Both the position numbers and the translations under genes were made by a program. The notes beneath the pieces were generated by a model that was not told the DNA's origin, did not search any database, and saw only the letters and a list, made by a program, of their open reading frames with translations. A stretch of DNA of 64,000 nucleotides from Ophiosphaerella korrae (Eukaryota > Ascomycota > Dothideomycetes > Pleosporales > Phaeosphaeriaceae), in the NCBI GenBank assembly GCA_028456385.1, contig JALNQF010000036.1, positions 124,001 to 188,000 of the forward strand, given 5' to 3'. Within the stretch, counting starts at the first letter, position 1, and each line of letters opens with the position of its first letter. Positions 10,076 through 21,404 of this stretch are shown here, piece by piece.

Positions 10076-11847
10076 GTGCCAGTACTGGAAGAGGAGGAAT
10101 ATTATTCGGACGGAGTGCAGGAGTATGCGAGCTTCTATGGCGGCCCAGCTTTTCATAATCCAACCCAGCCTAGACCATCTTCAGGGAACTCGCACAATAA
10201 ACGGCATCCCAGATTTATCAAGGCTAAATCCCGACTTGGCAGACGAACAACAAGCGAAAGCAATGAGGTATCGTCAAGTCATGCATCGCGACGCTCCACT
10301 CTGGGCTCTATCTCATCGCAGCAGTCCACAACCAGCCGGACTAGCAATTCATCTGCATCTACTCAATCCTCCAATATCCATAGTTTGTCCAGTTTCCCCG
10401 AGGTGAGCACTCGCATACAACTGTCTTCACAAGCGCCTGAGGTTGAAGCATCGCAATACCTACAATGTGGAAGTCAGACGCCCTCATTTTCAGCCTTATA
10501 TAAGAAAAGGACAGATATGAGAGACCAAAATGATCGCAATATCGTTCTCCATCGACTAGATCCTGTAGCTGGCGCAGAAATTCTTCATGCGATTTGACAT
10601 CCGACAATCACTCTAGGGGCTGAAACAAGCAGGTCCGATCGCAGAAGCTTCGTAGCCTCATCTATTCGGCAAGCTTTTCTTCGCCATCGGCTTATTTCTC
10701 CAGATCCATTGATTGCTTTACTCGAAGCGTTCACTTATGAAGGGAATTTACCACTAGTGAAAGCTACTGTTGCGATAGCAAAGGAACCCGCGTTTTCCCC
10801 TCTCAAACATGATTACTATAGGATTGCCTTGCGCAGTGCTGCGATTTGCGGGCACAGCAATGTTGTCGATTATTTTTTGCCATTGGGAGCAGGCATGCTA
10901 GGTGCTGATAGGGCGGAGGAACGGTACAAGAGCGTGCATGGGGACCAACACATGGGCGTACATGAATTGGTCAACTACGCAATGTTAGAAGCTACTCAAG
11001 CGAATCAGGTAGACCTCGCGAGCTATCTCTTATCTATTCGTGGAGCAAATGTGTTTATGCCAGGGAACCCATGTTCTCATGACATAGGATACTTCGCACG
11101 TACACCATTTGGCAACATTGCGAGGATGAAGACAGAGGAGAGCGCAGTGAGGATCCTTCGACTTATTCTGAACTCGGCATACTTTTATCGTGTTTACTCC
11201 TCGAAGGATCATAGCGCTGACGCCGACTCATCCCATTCGACAAACATTCCTCGTATGATATGGGAGAATATCCTGTTGTTTGTAAAAGCAGCGTGGGTTA
11301 ACCCTGTAAAACTCCTGCTAATACGGAAGTCACGAAACCACATATCAGCACTCTCATGCGGAACCGAACTCAAATGTCAAGGTTGAACTTTGAGATTCGC
11401 GCCTCTGGTTACAAAGCTTGGGAAATAGGATCTGACATATCCCTGCAGAGGTTGCATATTCTTCAGCTATTGATAGAGAAGTCTAGTTACCTTGCTGTCG
11501 GTGACCCCATTGCTAGCGATAACACCATAACCAACGCGTTTGCTAGAGCTTTTGTAAGAGCCATTGTTGCAGACGCTGTTGAGGGAGTTGACTTTATTTT
11601 GAAAATTAAACCCATGTTGCTAAAGAAAAAGCTTGTAGAAAAGGGAGCACCAAAGTCACCACTGGCGTTAGCAATTTTCAGGGAAAGTCTCGGAGCTGTT
11701 CGGATTCATCTGTGCCATGGTCCCCATCCGCGCGATTGGGGTAGTGATAATGGTACGGCGTTGGGCCTTGCTTTATCCCAGGCAACGTTGGGGCGGCCTG
11801 TTGCTCTTCAGATTCTTGATGCTTTACAGACTTATGATGTATTTTAG
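10076..11847 (+). pseudogene. Ankyrin-like protein gene, broken by a stop and a frameshift
   Basis: Three open stretches belong to one former gene. The first (10076-10597) encodes a Ser/Thr-rich low-complexity segment. It ends at a TGA (10595-10597), but the same frame continues without pause into the second stretch up to 11388. That stretch contains degenerate ankyrin-like units such as A-A-I-C-G-H-S-N-V-V-D-Y-F and an L-L-S-I-R-G-A-N-V-F unit. Near 11320-11330 the coding sense jumps to another frame, which runs to the TAG-type end at 11847 with further ankyrin-like units. No ATG opens the first stretch, so the 5' end is missing or lies in an upstream exon. Ankyrin proteins bind other proteins; the exact role is unknown. 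The identity as ankyrin-like is moderate, while the continuity of frames around the breaks is seen directly. Confidence 0.55.
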
Positions 11848-13852
11848 GCGCAAATGAGAAGAATAACTTGTCTGTTATACAAACTGCAAGTTCTGATAGG
11901 TATAATACATGAAAATGTGATCCAGTCGCTATAATGGGGCCACCTTGTCGCCTCCAAAGGCGGCATAAAGGAGATACAGCGCTGTCATAACGCATCCCGG
12001 CGCCCTCATAGGCGGCAGAAACAAAGAAATCTTCAGATACGAGGGGTGAAGGTCATCTCCGGGCTATACATTGCGTTAATTCTTGGGTACTATAACATAG
12101 CCAAAAGCGACTCGATGATTTTGGAAAGTGCGGCAGGGAAGTGCAAAACTTGAAAAGGCGTGTATGAAGGTGCGAAAGTGAGGTTCGGATAACGGAGTCG
12201 GTAGTTATCAGCACTTGTAGGTGCTTGTGCAGGCAAAATTTACGGGCTTCACTCACGTTTGGAGTTGGTATTCGCACCATGGGCAAGTGCAACCTAAGCC
12301 CCAGTGGCACGTCGGCCCTTTTGTATCAATTGTCAGCGGGAGGTGGCCGCGTCTCTCGGCGATCCTGGCCGCCGGACGCAGAGGGGCAAGGGACGACAGA
12401 GGCAGCGGAGGTGGGTGGTGAAGGGCTGCAAAGCAGCTACTTCGGCGAGGAGAGAGCTGCGAGACGAGGGCGGGAGGAACGGATGCGGAACGGTAGTGGT
12501 GCATGGCAGTGTATGCAGTTGTAGTAGGCATGGTGGTGGGTAATGATCGGTGGTCTTTAATTGTGGGTGTGCGAGTAAGTGAATCAATGGATGTCAAGTG
12601 GTGAAGGCCAAAACGCGCAGAGGCAACAACTGCTAGAGACCTCCAACAATGGGACAGTAGGATAGCGCTGAGCAGCACAACTGAGAGCATAGTACCTACA
12701 CGGCTATAGAAACAGCTGTAGAGATGTGGCTCAGAGCTTTTAATAGCTGTGTGTGCCTGTGAATGACGTTAGCGAGAGCCGAGCAGGTGGCAATTGTAGG
12801 TAGAGAGGGGATCTCAACTGCACTATCATGGTTTTCCAGTTGAAAAATTGAATCAAATATTTGAAATATGTAGCTTAAAATAAGTTAGGGTCCTCCATCT
12901 TAAAGGATTGGGCGAGGGTGGATTGTTCTGAGGAACAATATTGTGCGCAGATAAAACGTGTCGTGGAGTCGCAGTATAGCACGCAGTGAATGTGCGAGAG
13001 CCTTGTGGGCGCGTTGCTAAAATGACAACGGCTATAACGAAGCCAGCGGGCGGTAGTTTAAATAGTAGCAATGTTGTATAAATATTACGGGCGCACAATA
13101 AACTCTCACCACTTCCGCACCCGCAGCTACCTTCAATTACCTACCAACTGACTAGCTAACAGGTATGCGTAATACAGGAAGCGAGGGTTTCCCAGTAGAG
13201 CCTTGGGGAATACACGTGGAGGATGAAGGATGAAGTAGATTCTGGTGGCTGTACAACAGAATAGGCGACAGGCAAGTGGAGAGCTTCCAAGTCACGTGTA
13301 TGGAGCAGAACAAGGCAGTAAACATTCATCTTACAACCTAGACACTCCTCTAAGATTTTAACATTGTAACCCTTATAAAGCTATCTCATTTAGGTCTAGT
13401 AGTACCTAATACGATGCTAAAATTCCTAAGTAGTATTTGTTACGGGAAATCAAGCTCAGGGGCAATTGGGATTTGATTACTGGATTGAAATTAGAGAAAA
13501 ACTATCTCTATATATAGGAGAGCTTCGGAACAACGGTTTCCCCGACCCAAATCTATGGAATTCACCGAGATCGCTTATTGGATCACTTCGAGCCTGCCTA
13601 AGATAGTTACCACGTATCAAGTAGGAGATCCGAGCACCTGCATATTGCAACAGTGACCTTTGCCATCACTAATTTTATTCAATGTCGAAGAGATACGATA
13701 TATCGGGGACATTGGTATTCGTGAACGAAAAGACCGGCGAGCATAGACTCTGACCGAGTCGATAGCTCTAGCTTGCTATCTGCTGTCTCAGTTTTTGCTC
13801 TTGCCATTTCTCTTTCTCTTTCTCTAGTATAGCTTCCCTAAGAGCTACATGG
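11848..13852. other. Intergenic, mixed composition
   Basis: About 2 kb without a supported gene. Between 12200 and 12700 the sequence is GC-rich, with overlapping open frames on both strands that read as low-complexity peptides. I consider these chance. From 12840 onward it is AT-rich. No RNA gene was found. Confidence 0.45.
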
Positions 13853-15356
13853 CTAGTCTTCTTCGTCCCCAAAAAGCTCTACATCTCTTTGGTTTAGAAT
13901 CAAAGACCCGATACCTAGTGAAGTTAATGACCCCAATTCTATTCCGGCTGCAATGAAGAATATATATCTACCTGCTAAGAAGTAACTTTGTAGGCCACCT
14001 AGAATAATAGGTCCAAGTACACTTCCCAGGGTTTCCATTAAAGCCAGGGCAGCTAGTGCTTGTGATCTATCCTTGCGTAGGAAATTCTTTACAAGCCTTA
14101 ATAAAAGATGGGGTAGGTAAATCGATTGCAAGCAGAAATATAACGCAGTATATCTGCCATGTTTGGTTTGCGAAGCCAACAGCCGTTAATGATAGGCCTT
14201 GAACGTTGAACCCTTGAACCGCAATAGATATATAAGCCAGAATCAAGCCCCTGCTCGCTGAATGAAACTGCGCTTCCCGGCAAATAGATTTGCAAAGATG
14301 TACTGCATAATACTAGGAATAACGGATATGCTTATGAATATATAGAGAGCTGCCACGGAATGAGCAACGGAGACGATGAAACCTCTTCCCTGCTAGTAAA
14401 ACCGAAATTTACCCATGTGTATACTAATAATGCATTGAAAATGTACGATTGAGTAATGTTGTAAGCGAACAAACTTAAACCGGTAAGAATATGGATAGGC
14501 TGATTTTGGAAAGGTATTAATGGTGAAAAGAGTGTGCGTAACCATCTCATAAGTGGTCTATTGTTATCTAGATATTCTCGATCATGCCGACTATTGTGTG
14601 ATGTCGCAGCTAATTGGCTAGCCTTAATAGAAGGATTTCTAATGAATAGCTGCACATATGCGACTGACATCCCAAAGAAGCTGAGCGCAATGAAGGAACT
14701 TATGGTGAAGTTTCTAAATAGTCCGGCCACAAAGGGATTGATAGAAATCCCAATCATGTAAAGACCAAGCGAATAGCGGATGAGTGAGGATGCTTTTATC
14801 GCGTCTTGTGACTGCACATATACGGCATTGAGTGCGAAATGAAGAAGGTTATCAGAAGTAAGTCCTTCAAATACTCGCCCAAAAAAGCTGTGTAGATGCT
14901 CTTTGTAGAAACTTGAGGCCAATATTATAATCAAATTTATCATTTATATAATAATCTACGTACCACCAAGAAGTAACATGACTGGACTCATTGAATGACA
15001 AAGCATCCAGAGCATTAGTCCAAGGTTGTGGTTTATTGTCACTAGCTGCTGTAGATAGCCTAGGACAGAAATTCAGAGCATATTCGCCATGAATGTAGCG
15101 CTTGGAAGAAATCCGGCGTATTTACTTGTTTTTCTACCTTTGTAATGGTGAGGATTCTTGCAGAGTAGGGTTGCATAGGCGAACAACGCGGTTACGGCCG
15201 TTGACGCCATTGCAAGTGCTGCGAGAAGTGAGATTGGTAAAACATATGCAAGATCAGACTATCAGACTCCATTTTAACTGTTGCGATATTTTCTTCTTCG
15301 GCCGAGGATTTGCTCCGTTCATTGTCTATATGGGGTGTAGTTACACTTTGCTCCAT
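13853..15356 (-). pseudogene. MFS exporter (TCR/Tet type), degenerate
   Basis: This is a relic of a major facilitator drug/metabolite exporter. The former start is the ATG at 15354-15356, opening a charged cytosolic N-terminus. Near 15240 the first-helix segment continues in a different frame (L-P-I-S-L-L-A-A-L-A-M-A), so one or two bases were gained or lost. That frame stops at a TGA (15073-15075). A fragment with M-L-L-L-G-G and a GTACGT donor lies at about 14955-15020. The long middle stretch (14332-14943) has several membrane helices around residues such as Y-M-I-G-I-S-I-N-P-F-V-A-G. The C-terminal third (13853-14179) keeps the helix A-L-M-E-T-L-G-S-V-L-G-P. In gene clusters this family pumps out the product. 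It diverges from the O-methyltransferase relic, and the two probably shared a promoter. Confidence 0.7.
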
Positions 15357-15654
15357 GACGGTTTGAGGTGAACAGCAACAAAATTTCGCATAAAGTTGAT
15401 CCTTTTGACTGTAAGCCTTTTTCTGTGTTCTAAATTGTGAAAAGAAAGTCAAGACATCCGTGCCATCTACTCGGGAGCCGAGAGTAAGTGTGCTGAACAT
15501 GATATTTGCCGACCAATGGAAAGCCAGTATCGTCTTGATATATATGAAGTCACTAAGGACCTTAACTTTGATCTGTTCAAAATATGATCGAGTCGTTTGG
15601 TACGATGTAGTGAGTATCAAGCCCACACCACAGCAGGTTAGTGGTGACGCTAGG

Positions 15655-16894
15655 CTTTTGTTGCTGACTGAACTTCATGACAGCGAAAAGTTTCCAAATC
15701 ATGAGCTTTCATTGCTCGCATCTAAAGCCTTAGATTTGATCTCGGAAATACAAATGTTACTTGAACCGAGGCATCTCATTCTCGCCGATTATTTCTTAGC
15801 TATGTTATTGAACTACCATAAGCACAGCATCTGATGACTGCTCAGGGTACATGAACACTAAGGTACTTTGTGCGGCAGTCCAATTGAATATTCCCGATGT
15901 CCTTCAGTCTGAACCAAAAACGTTACCTGAACTGGCGTCTGAGTGCAATGCGTGCCAAGACCGGCTACGTCAGGGTATGCGTACCCTTTATAACAATTCC
16001 ATCTTCTCTTATGATGCTCGGAGTGGCACATACCAGAACAATTCGGCGTCTGAATTGCTTTTATCTGGTCATTGGACACAATGGCGGAATCGGGTGGACC
16101 TCTATGGCAACGGGTTCTACGACATGGCTCGTGGCATTCCTCTCGCCTGCGAAAAGGACGCTATCTGCACTCCAGCATAGATCGACTTTGACACTGGCGA
16201 CTCGGTGTTTAATTATTTCAAAAACCAGGGATGGTTAACAAAACTCCACAAAACTTTGAGCGCTGGAGCCATTGCTCAGGCCCCTGGCATCCTTGAGGAC
16301 TACCCGTGGTATGGGGTTGCTGATAGTACGGTTATCGACATTGGCGGATGCGGTGGTGGATTGATTGCACTGCTTCTTCGGGAGTACAAGGCCATGAGGG
16401 CCGCAATTCTTGAAACTCCTAAAGTGATTGAGCAGGCTAAAGCAAACTTTCACGGCCCAGAAGGTCAGTATGCTGACGTCGCTGCGCAAATACCGCCAGA
16501 GAGCCTCATCACAGGCGATTCCTTCGATGGAACCCCATCATCTAACGTTTACACAATGAAATGATGTTTGCATGGTTGGGATGACGATAAGGTTAGCCTT
16601 ATCTTGAGAAGTATTCGAAAGGCGTTAAAGACAAACCCAACGAGTCAGCTCGTTATATTAGAAACTGTCCTCAAAGATGGCCATATTGGAAGAATTTCAA
16701 GGTACGCGGACATGAACATGACGGTTGCTGTAGGCGGTAGAGAAAGAGACGAAAAACAATGGAGGAAGCTTGCAGAGGAAACAGGATAGGCGCTGAGGAA
16801 AATATACCCACTGCGAAATGCTTGGCCATGCACGATTGAATTTTCTCCAGTTTTGTTATCAGTTCAGGTTCCGCCAGTAGACAGATACTGTTGA
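15655..16894 (+). pseudogene. gliM-like: Class I O-methyltransferase (GliM-like) with three in-frame stops
   Basis: The gene encoded a SAM-dependent O-methyltransferase of the plant COMT/fungal tailoring type. The SAM site V-I-D-I-G-G-C-G-G-G lies at 16333-16362, and a W-D-D-D-K-V segment follows at about 16577. One frame runs from 15848 to the final TGA at 16892-16894 and is cut by TAG (16178-16180), TGA (16562-16564) and TAG (16787-16789). The sense continues past each stop. The second and third lie where the family has Trp; the first replaces a Gln-type codon. Upstream, an exon of about 15655-15799 in another frame carries the helical N-terminal dimerisation domain. The intron that would join them begins CTATGT instead of GTATGT, so the 5' splice site is also lost. 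Each stop fits one C:G to T:A change. GliM assignment rests on the GST and GliK neighbours. Confidence 0.8.
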
Positions 16895-17014
16895 TATTGT
16901 GATGGAAGTTTAGCTTCCTTTCTACCTTCCTTCAAAAGTGTCTAATGTACCGTACTAGCTGAGCCTCTAGGCCTAGATTAATTGAGATGCAAAATCGAAA
17001 GCTCAAAGTAGCAT

Positions 17015-17490
17015 TCACACCATGCACCGTTGGTTCGGAGTTGGGGGCGGATGCCGCAGCATGGCGGTGCCAAGCGTTCTCAGCATTATCTGACAGCCAC
17101 ATTTCTCTCTTCTAACTTTGTCGAGGAGCTCTTCAAAGATGCACATATTCCGGCAGGCTATTGTGCCATCATCGGATGCGATGATGAGCCGATACGGCTA
17201 TTTTGTATTGAGATATGCCACTCCGATTACGTCTAGTGAATAACTCATATCCATAATTGAGGGCTGGCGTGGTGCTATAGAGCTAATGATGGCTCCAAGT
17301 AGGGCATCATGGGAATCTCTATAGTAAGGATTCATCCTGGAATCCGCACAATAGTAGTGCCGATGGACACGATGTCTTGGCTGCCGGTAAATTTAAGTGA
17401 ACTCGCATTTGATCCATAAGCAAGAAACCACACTGTCCCAAATTTAGCGGGGGCCGGATCAAAATAAATCACCTGAATGCTGGATAGCAT
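17015..17490 (-). pseudogene. gliK-like: Gamma-glutamylcyclotransferase-like, GliK type, copy 1
   Basis: The diagnostic nucleotide-fold start V-W-F-L-A-Y-G-S-N of the gamma-glutamylcyclotransferase family is present just after the probable start Met at 17490. GliK acts in ETP biosynthesis on the glutathione-derived intermediate. The first frame ends at a TGA (17332-17334) at a position where the second copy has Trp. The sense then resumes in a shifted frame with S-L-D-V-I-G-V-A-Y-L and is cut again by TAG (17198-17200). It later continues to V-R-T-L-like residues and a Pro-rich end at 17015-17017. The C-terminal membrane-proximal part seen in copy 2 was not found. The gene faces the O-methyltransferase relic tail to tail. 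Family identity is strong; ETP involvement is inferred from neighbours. Confidence 0.72.
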
Positions 17491-18051
17491 TTGTAAAACG
17501 TTTATTATAAAAAAAATATTTTGATTTAATTGTATTTGGATAATCCCAGCCGACATGAGACACCAATTGCACCATACTTTTAATATAAATCTTTCTTCAG
17601 CATCAAAAAGCCAAAAAATTGTTCGTTGTCCGGAAAATAGAGGGCAAAAAGGGCTCTTGGGTCCTAAACTATTCACAGATACAAAGTGTTTGGGTCAATT
17701 ATAGCAAACTTGTTTGCGCATCTTTGGACCACAACAATAATTGCGAATATGTGATTCGGAATGGTGACAAATACTGAGGTGTCTACTGAGAATTCGTAAT
17801 GGTTCGGCCGTGCCGATAACCTCTCATGGACAGATTAGTTCCGCACGGTTGCCGAGCTGGTTGCGACAGCACCGAATAGGGTATCTCTAGGCTGCACTTT
17901 GGCCTCTGTAGATCGTTCAAATGAGTGGAACAATACACAAACGGCAGTACTCTTCAGATAGTCAGTAGTAAGCCCACCACCGTATGCATCCATCTTGACG
18001 AGTAAGTGCATATATATATTCTATATAGCATAACATCCGAAAGATGAAAAG

Positions 18052-18909
18052 ATGGCCGCAAACGGACAGGTCCAGCAAGGAGATGCAGCATATGACGGCT
18101 GGGTCATCATATACATCATCAAAGGTCTGCACAATTTTTACTGAGTATGAATTTTGCTTACAAGCAACACCCGACCAAACAAGCTACATCAATTATATCA
18201 AATCTCTGATGCTCATTCAAGAACTGCAGACACCTTACCAAGTCTCGGTTATCGACACTAAACCTGACTGGTACACCAATGTCCACCCCGAGCGATATGT
18301 CTCCGCCCTGAGGGACTGGTGTCTAAATCCCCAAAATGAGAACTCCGTTTTTGAAAGCACTGTCTGTTTGCAATATCTTGCCGAAAGGTATGATAAAGAA
18401 GACCTTTGGAGGGGAAAGACAGCTGCAGAGAAAGCTGAAGTTCTGTCATGGACTGCATATCAGACAGCGGGCCTAGGGCAAGTTCAATCCATCTGCAACT
18501 CAAATAAAGGGCTCCAAAGATGAAATGTTGGCTATATTTTTTCCAAAGGCTATCCGAACCGCCCAAATCCAGAGCCGCTCCCTAAGACAACTGCAAAGTA
18601 TCTGAAACATCTTCATAGGGTGTGGTCCTATATTTATAAAACAGGCTGCATTTAAACGTTGTCAAAAAATGGGATATATTAGAAAAACGACTGGCTTTGC
18701 CGAATCAGCTATACATCGCTCTGGCTGACTGACCTACAATTGCTAACATCTCTTACTTTCCGTTTGCCGTGCCGTGAATGTTCAAGTTTCTGAATGTAGA
18801 TATTTCTAAATATTCAAATATCTGGCTGTGGGGCGAAAGAATGGTAACGCGCCCGGCGGTGAAGCGGATTTTGGAGCGAGGCCCAAAATATGGTCATGAC
18901 ACACAGTAG
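18052..18909 (+). pseudogene. gliG-like: Glutathione S-transferase, GliG type, degenerate
   Basis: GliG-type enzymes add glutathione to the activated diketopiperazine, the sulfur-donating step of ETP synthesis. The start is the ATG at 18052-18054. A 40-base intron ending CTTACAAG joins exon 1 to the thioredoxin-fold stretch with I-K-S-L-M-L-I-Q-E-L-Q-T-P-Y. The N-terminal domain continues to Y-L-A-E-R-Y-D-K-E-D-L-W and the C-terminal helical domain begins at S-W-T-A-Y-Q-T-A-G-L-G. This frame is cut by TGA (18521-18523) but keeps GST sense (Y-P-N-R-P-N-P-E-P-L-P) after it. The last part (about 18664-18909) lies in another frame and has TGA at 18730-18732 and 18775-18777, inside recognisable I-S-Y-F-P-F-A and M-F-K-F-L-N-V-D-I segments. 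The two late stops fit an Arg (CGA) and a Trp (TGG) codon hit by transitions. Confidence 0.8.
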
Positions 18910-18975
18910 GACATCATGTAAAGTCTTCCATCGGCACCTTTCTTATGAATATGTATTTTTAGATAGATTCTGCGT

Positions 18976-19224
18976 TTATACCCGCAGTTGTACTTCGATT
19001 TGATGGTGGTGAGGTGTGGCGAGGACCGAACCTGTCACAGCACCCATGCCGCGGCCATGATGATGAGCAAGCACATCTACCGGAAGTGCTGCGAATGAAG
19101 TTATTGTTTTCCCTATGGCAATAATTATAGACATTCGGAGGAGTTTCTCGAGAGCCTCGGTATATATCAGGACTGCCTTAGAAGGCTTGATGGATCTCTC
19201 TTGTACTCCCTTACGGATTACCAA
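18976..19224 (-). pseudogene. Unrecognised small reading frame in the decayed block
   Basis: An 82-codon reverse frame carries a hydrophobic segment and a His-Gly-rich stretch (H-H-H-G-R-G-M-G-A-V-T-G). It sits downstream of GliK copy 2 on the same strand. I do not recognise a family. It may be another cluster remnant or chance. Confidence 0.2.
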
Positions 19225-19431
19225 TCTTTATAGTTACTAGAATTTTGGTGATTGTTGGGTTCGAGGATTCACTTAAAGATATATTGAGGAAAGAAGGACT
19301 CCCTTTCCTGGCCTCTATATATATATATGTGCCTAGCCAGTAATCGATCTTATCACTGGATATGATAAAATACCATTTCACGTTCTTTACATAATTTCCT
19401 AAATCTAATAAGGTAGTTCTACAGCGCAGCC

Positions 19432-20242
19432 TCAATTTACCAATCTATCACCCCTTCCCTAAATTATACTGTGCACAAAATCATGATATATCCACATCGC
19501 AAAAATAACTGTTCTTACTATAACAATGACCTAGTATAAGGCATTCCTATCCTTACTTCCTCTCAAAATTGCTTTCGTAATCTTTTCTATTATTGATATA
19601 ATAGGAACCTAGAAAGATAAGAAAGGTGTGACTCCGAACTTTGCCCATGATCCCTGAGGTGGGTGGCAGGTTTGGATATCAGCTAGAAATTTTTGATACC
19701 TCACCGGCATTTTAGCTTTATTGGCTCTGTTTCGAAGTAACCCCTTTATAGCGTCAACATAAATTTAACGAATTTTTGAACGACCTACGCACCATGTATC
19801 GATCGCTGGGACTAGCTCGTCGTTTGAGGATAGTAATGAGCGACCTTACCCCAACTGTCCCATTTTTTGTCCCCAGTCTTCCTTTATCCTCCCCAGTTAG
19901 ATCTTCGGCCCGTACTTCTACTTCCGCGTATGCGATTCCTTCGCCCTCAGATGCGAGAACATTTCTGTACATCTCTGTTGTAAGGAGATATGCGGTCCCG
20001 ACTAATTGCACGGGCTTATCTTCGCCCGAGACGTAGGACGGCGAGATACTCGCAAATGATGGCCCCGAACATGGAACGCCCGCGCTATCTATCACTAGTG
20101 TCCATCCCGGCACAGTGACAGTTGTCACCCTTAAACGGGTGATTTTACGGTCGTGAATGAATTCCTCTGATGGCATGTTTGAGCCATACGCGAGATACCA
20201 TACTTTACTGTTATGTAGAGGAAGAGCGTGAAGGACTGGCAT
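19432..20242 (-). pseudogene. gliK-like: Gamma-glutamylcyclotransferase-like, GliK type, copy 2, with three amber stops
   Basis: This is a nearly complete GliK-type gene. Exon 1 (start Met at 20242) carries V-W-Y-L-A-Y-G-S-N-M, then V-P-G-W-T-L, V-G-T-A-Y-L-L and a long block to S-D-R-Y-M. There a GTGCGT donor at about 19790 opens a short intron ending ...TATAAAG. Exon 2 continues in one frame to a TGA at 19432-19434, with a hydrophobic C-terminal region that includes a W-I-Y-H-D segment. Exon 2 is broken by three TAG codons, at 19609-19611, 19531-19533 and 19459-19461 (reverse strand). Each stands alone in otherwise continuous sense and fits a TGG to TAG change, which on the other strand is CpA to TpA. 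Exon 1 has no stop. The enzyme class is clear; the pathway is inferred from the neighbouring GST and methyltransferase relics. Confidence 0.82.
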
Positions 20243-20889
20243 AGTGAACAACGGATTACGAACGATTTCGTACGTGTATTTGTGTTTGTCTGATGGTATT
20301 TCGTTAAAGACGGAAAAAGAAACAAAAATGCAATGGATAAATGTTGCTCTTTGATCTGGCCAAAAGCATTATGGTAGGAAGGTGGTCGGCGTCTGGTGCA
20401 GAACGGATAATGCTGTGCTCTAGCTAAGCGAACCAAAAATTTCATTATATAATATTGTGCTGTGTTGTATTTCATGATAGCGAAAGTTTTTTTCTTATTT
20501 TCGCCCTACTTAGAGTATCATTTTTATTCTATATGTACATTCGGCATGCTTCGCTTCAAGGAACTTTAGGGAGCGCGTTACTCTCCAAACATTCCTATCT
20601 CGCTTTCTAGGCCGAGATAGACTTCAACCCATTATATCCCGAAAAATCACTCCAGTGCTAAGTACTGCTCTACGGACTTGATTGTGCCTCCTTTATGCCT
20701 ATAATGGCGAATATTCTACAATAGTTATGAATTACAAACTACCTAAATAAACAAAACATGTAACATTACTGTCACTATGGATATAGAAGCTACCTAGATA
20801 GGTTCCGGGAGTTATACAACCACTAGTCTGAAAATGAGACAGATTATAGAGGAAGTAAAACAACGGTATATGACATAGTGCAATCCTGA
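20243..20889. other. AT-rich intergenic region in decayed block
   Basis: No gene was recognised. The sequence is AT-rich with TA-rich words, consistent with mutated DNA. Confidence 0.4.
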
Positions 20890-21404
20890 GGGACTGTAAT
20901 AGGCATATTAATTCCTTCATCATTTTCAATTTCTTTGCTTAAAAAAAGCTTTCATGCTGTCAAATTTACAAGCGGCAGATTTACAGTTGTGTCTTCTGCA
21001 TAGAAGGAGGGCTCATGCTGGGCGCAATGTATTCCAATACTCTTACACCCATTAGACAAACGTCCCCTAAAAGTGAGAAAATATAGAACGTCTTGGTGTT
21101 TACTTAGATTCCTCTCTGGATTTAAGTCTACCTGATTGATGAAAAGAATCTTAAGGTAATGACGAATGACGGCAAATTCTATGGTCGCTGCGTTCAGAAC
21201 ACTCTTATATATGTATGGAATTGGCTAGCTTTGCTTTCAAAGTCGAAAATATCGGTTTCCAAATCAAATGGAAAGTGCCAAATGTTATGAGTTCTTTCAT
21301 CATGTTTCCATTGATGGCATTTGATTTGAGGCTTGACCAAACTGGTAGATACCGCTTAGTGGTAGATAATAGACTTGGCAGAATACCGAGCCCACCTTTG
21401 TAAA
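20890..21404 (-). pseudogene. Unrecognised decayed coding fragment
   Basis: On the reverse strand, protein-like sense can be followed across two frames. One stretch (about 21220-21400) has S-L-K-S-N-A-I-N-G-N-M-M-K. A second (about 20960-21200) has L-Y-F-L-T-F-R-G-R-L and H-E-P-S-F-Y-A-E-D-T-T-V. Stops and a frame change interrupt it. I do not recognise the family; it may be another cluster gene or an unrelated gene. Confidence 0.3.

Noticed and set aside
12053..12690. Overlapping open frames on both strands
   Set aside because: They result from a GC-rich stretch with few stops; peptides are low complexity and no exon structure fits.
19236..19252. GGGTTCGAGGATTC resembling a tRNA B box
   Set aside because: No A box at the right distance and no acceptor or anticodon stem can be folded around it.
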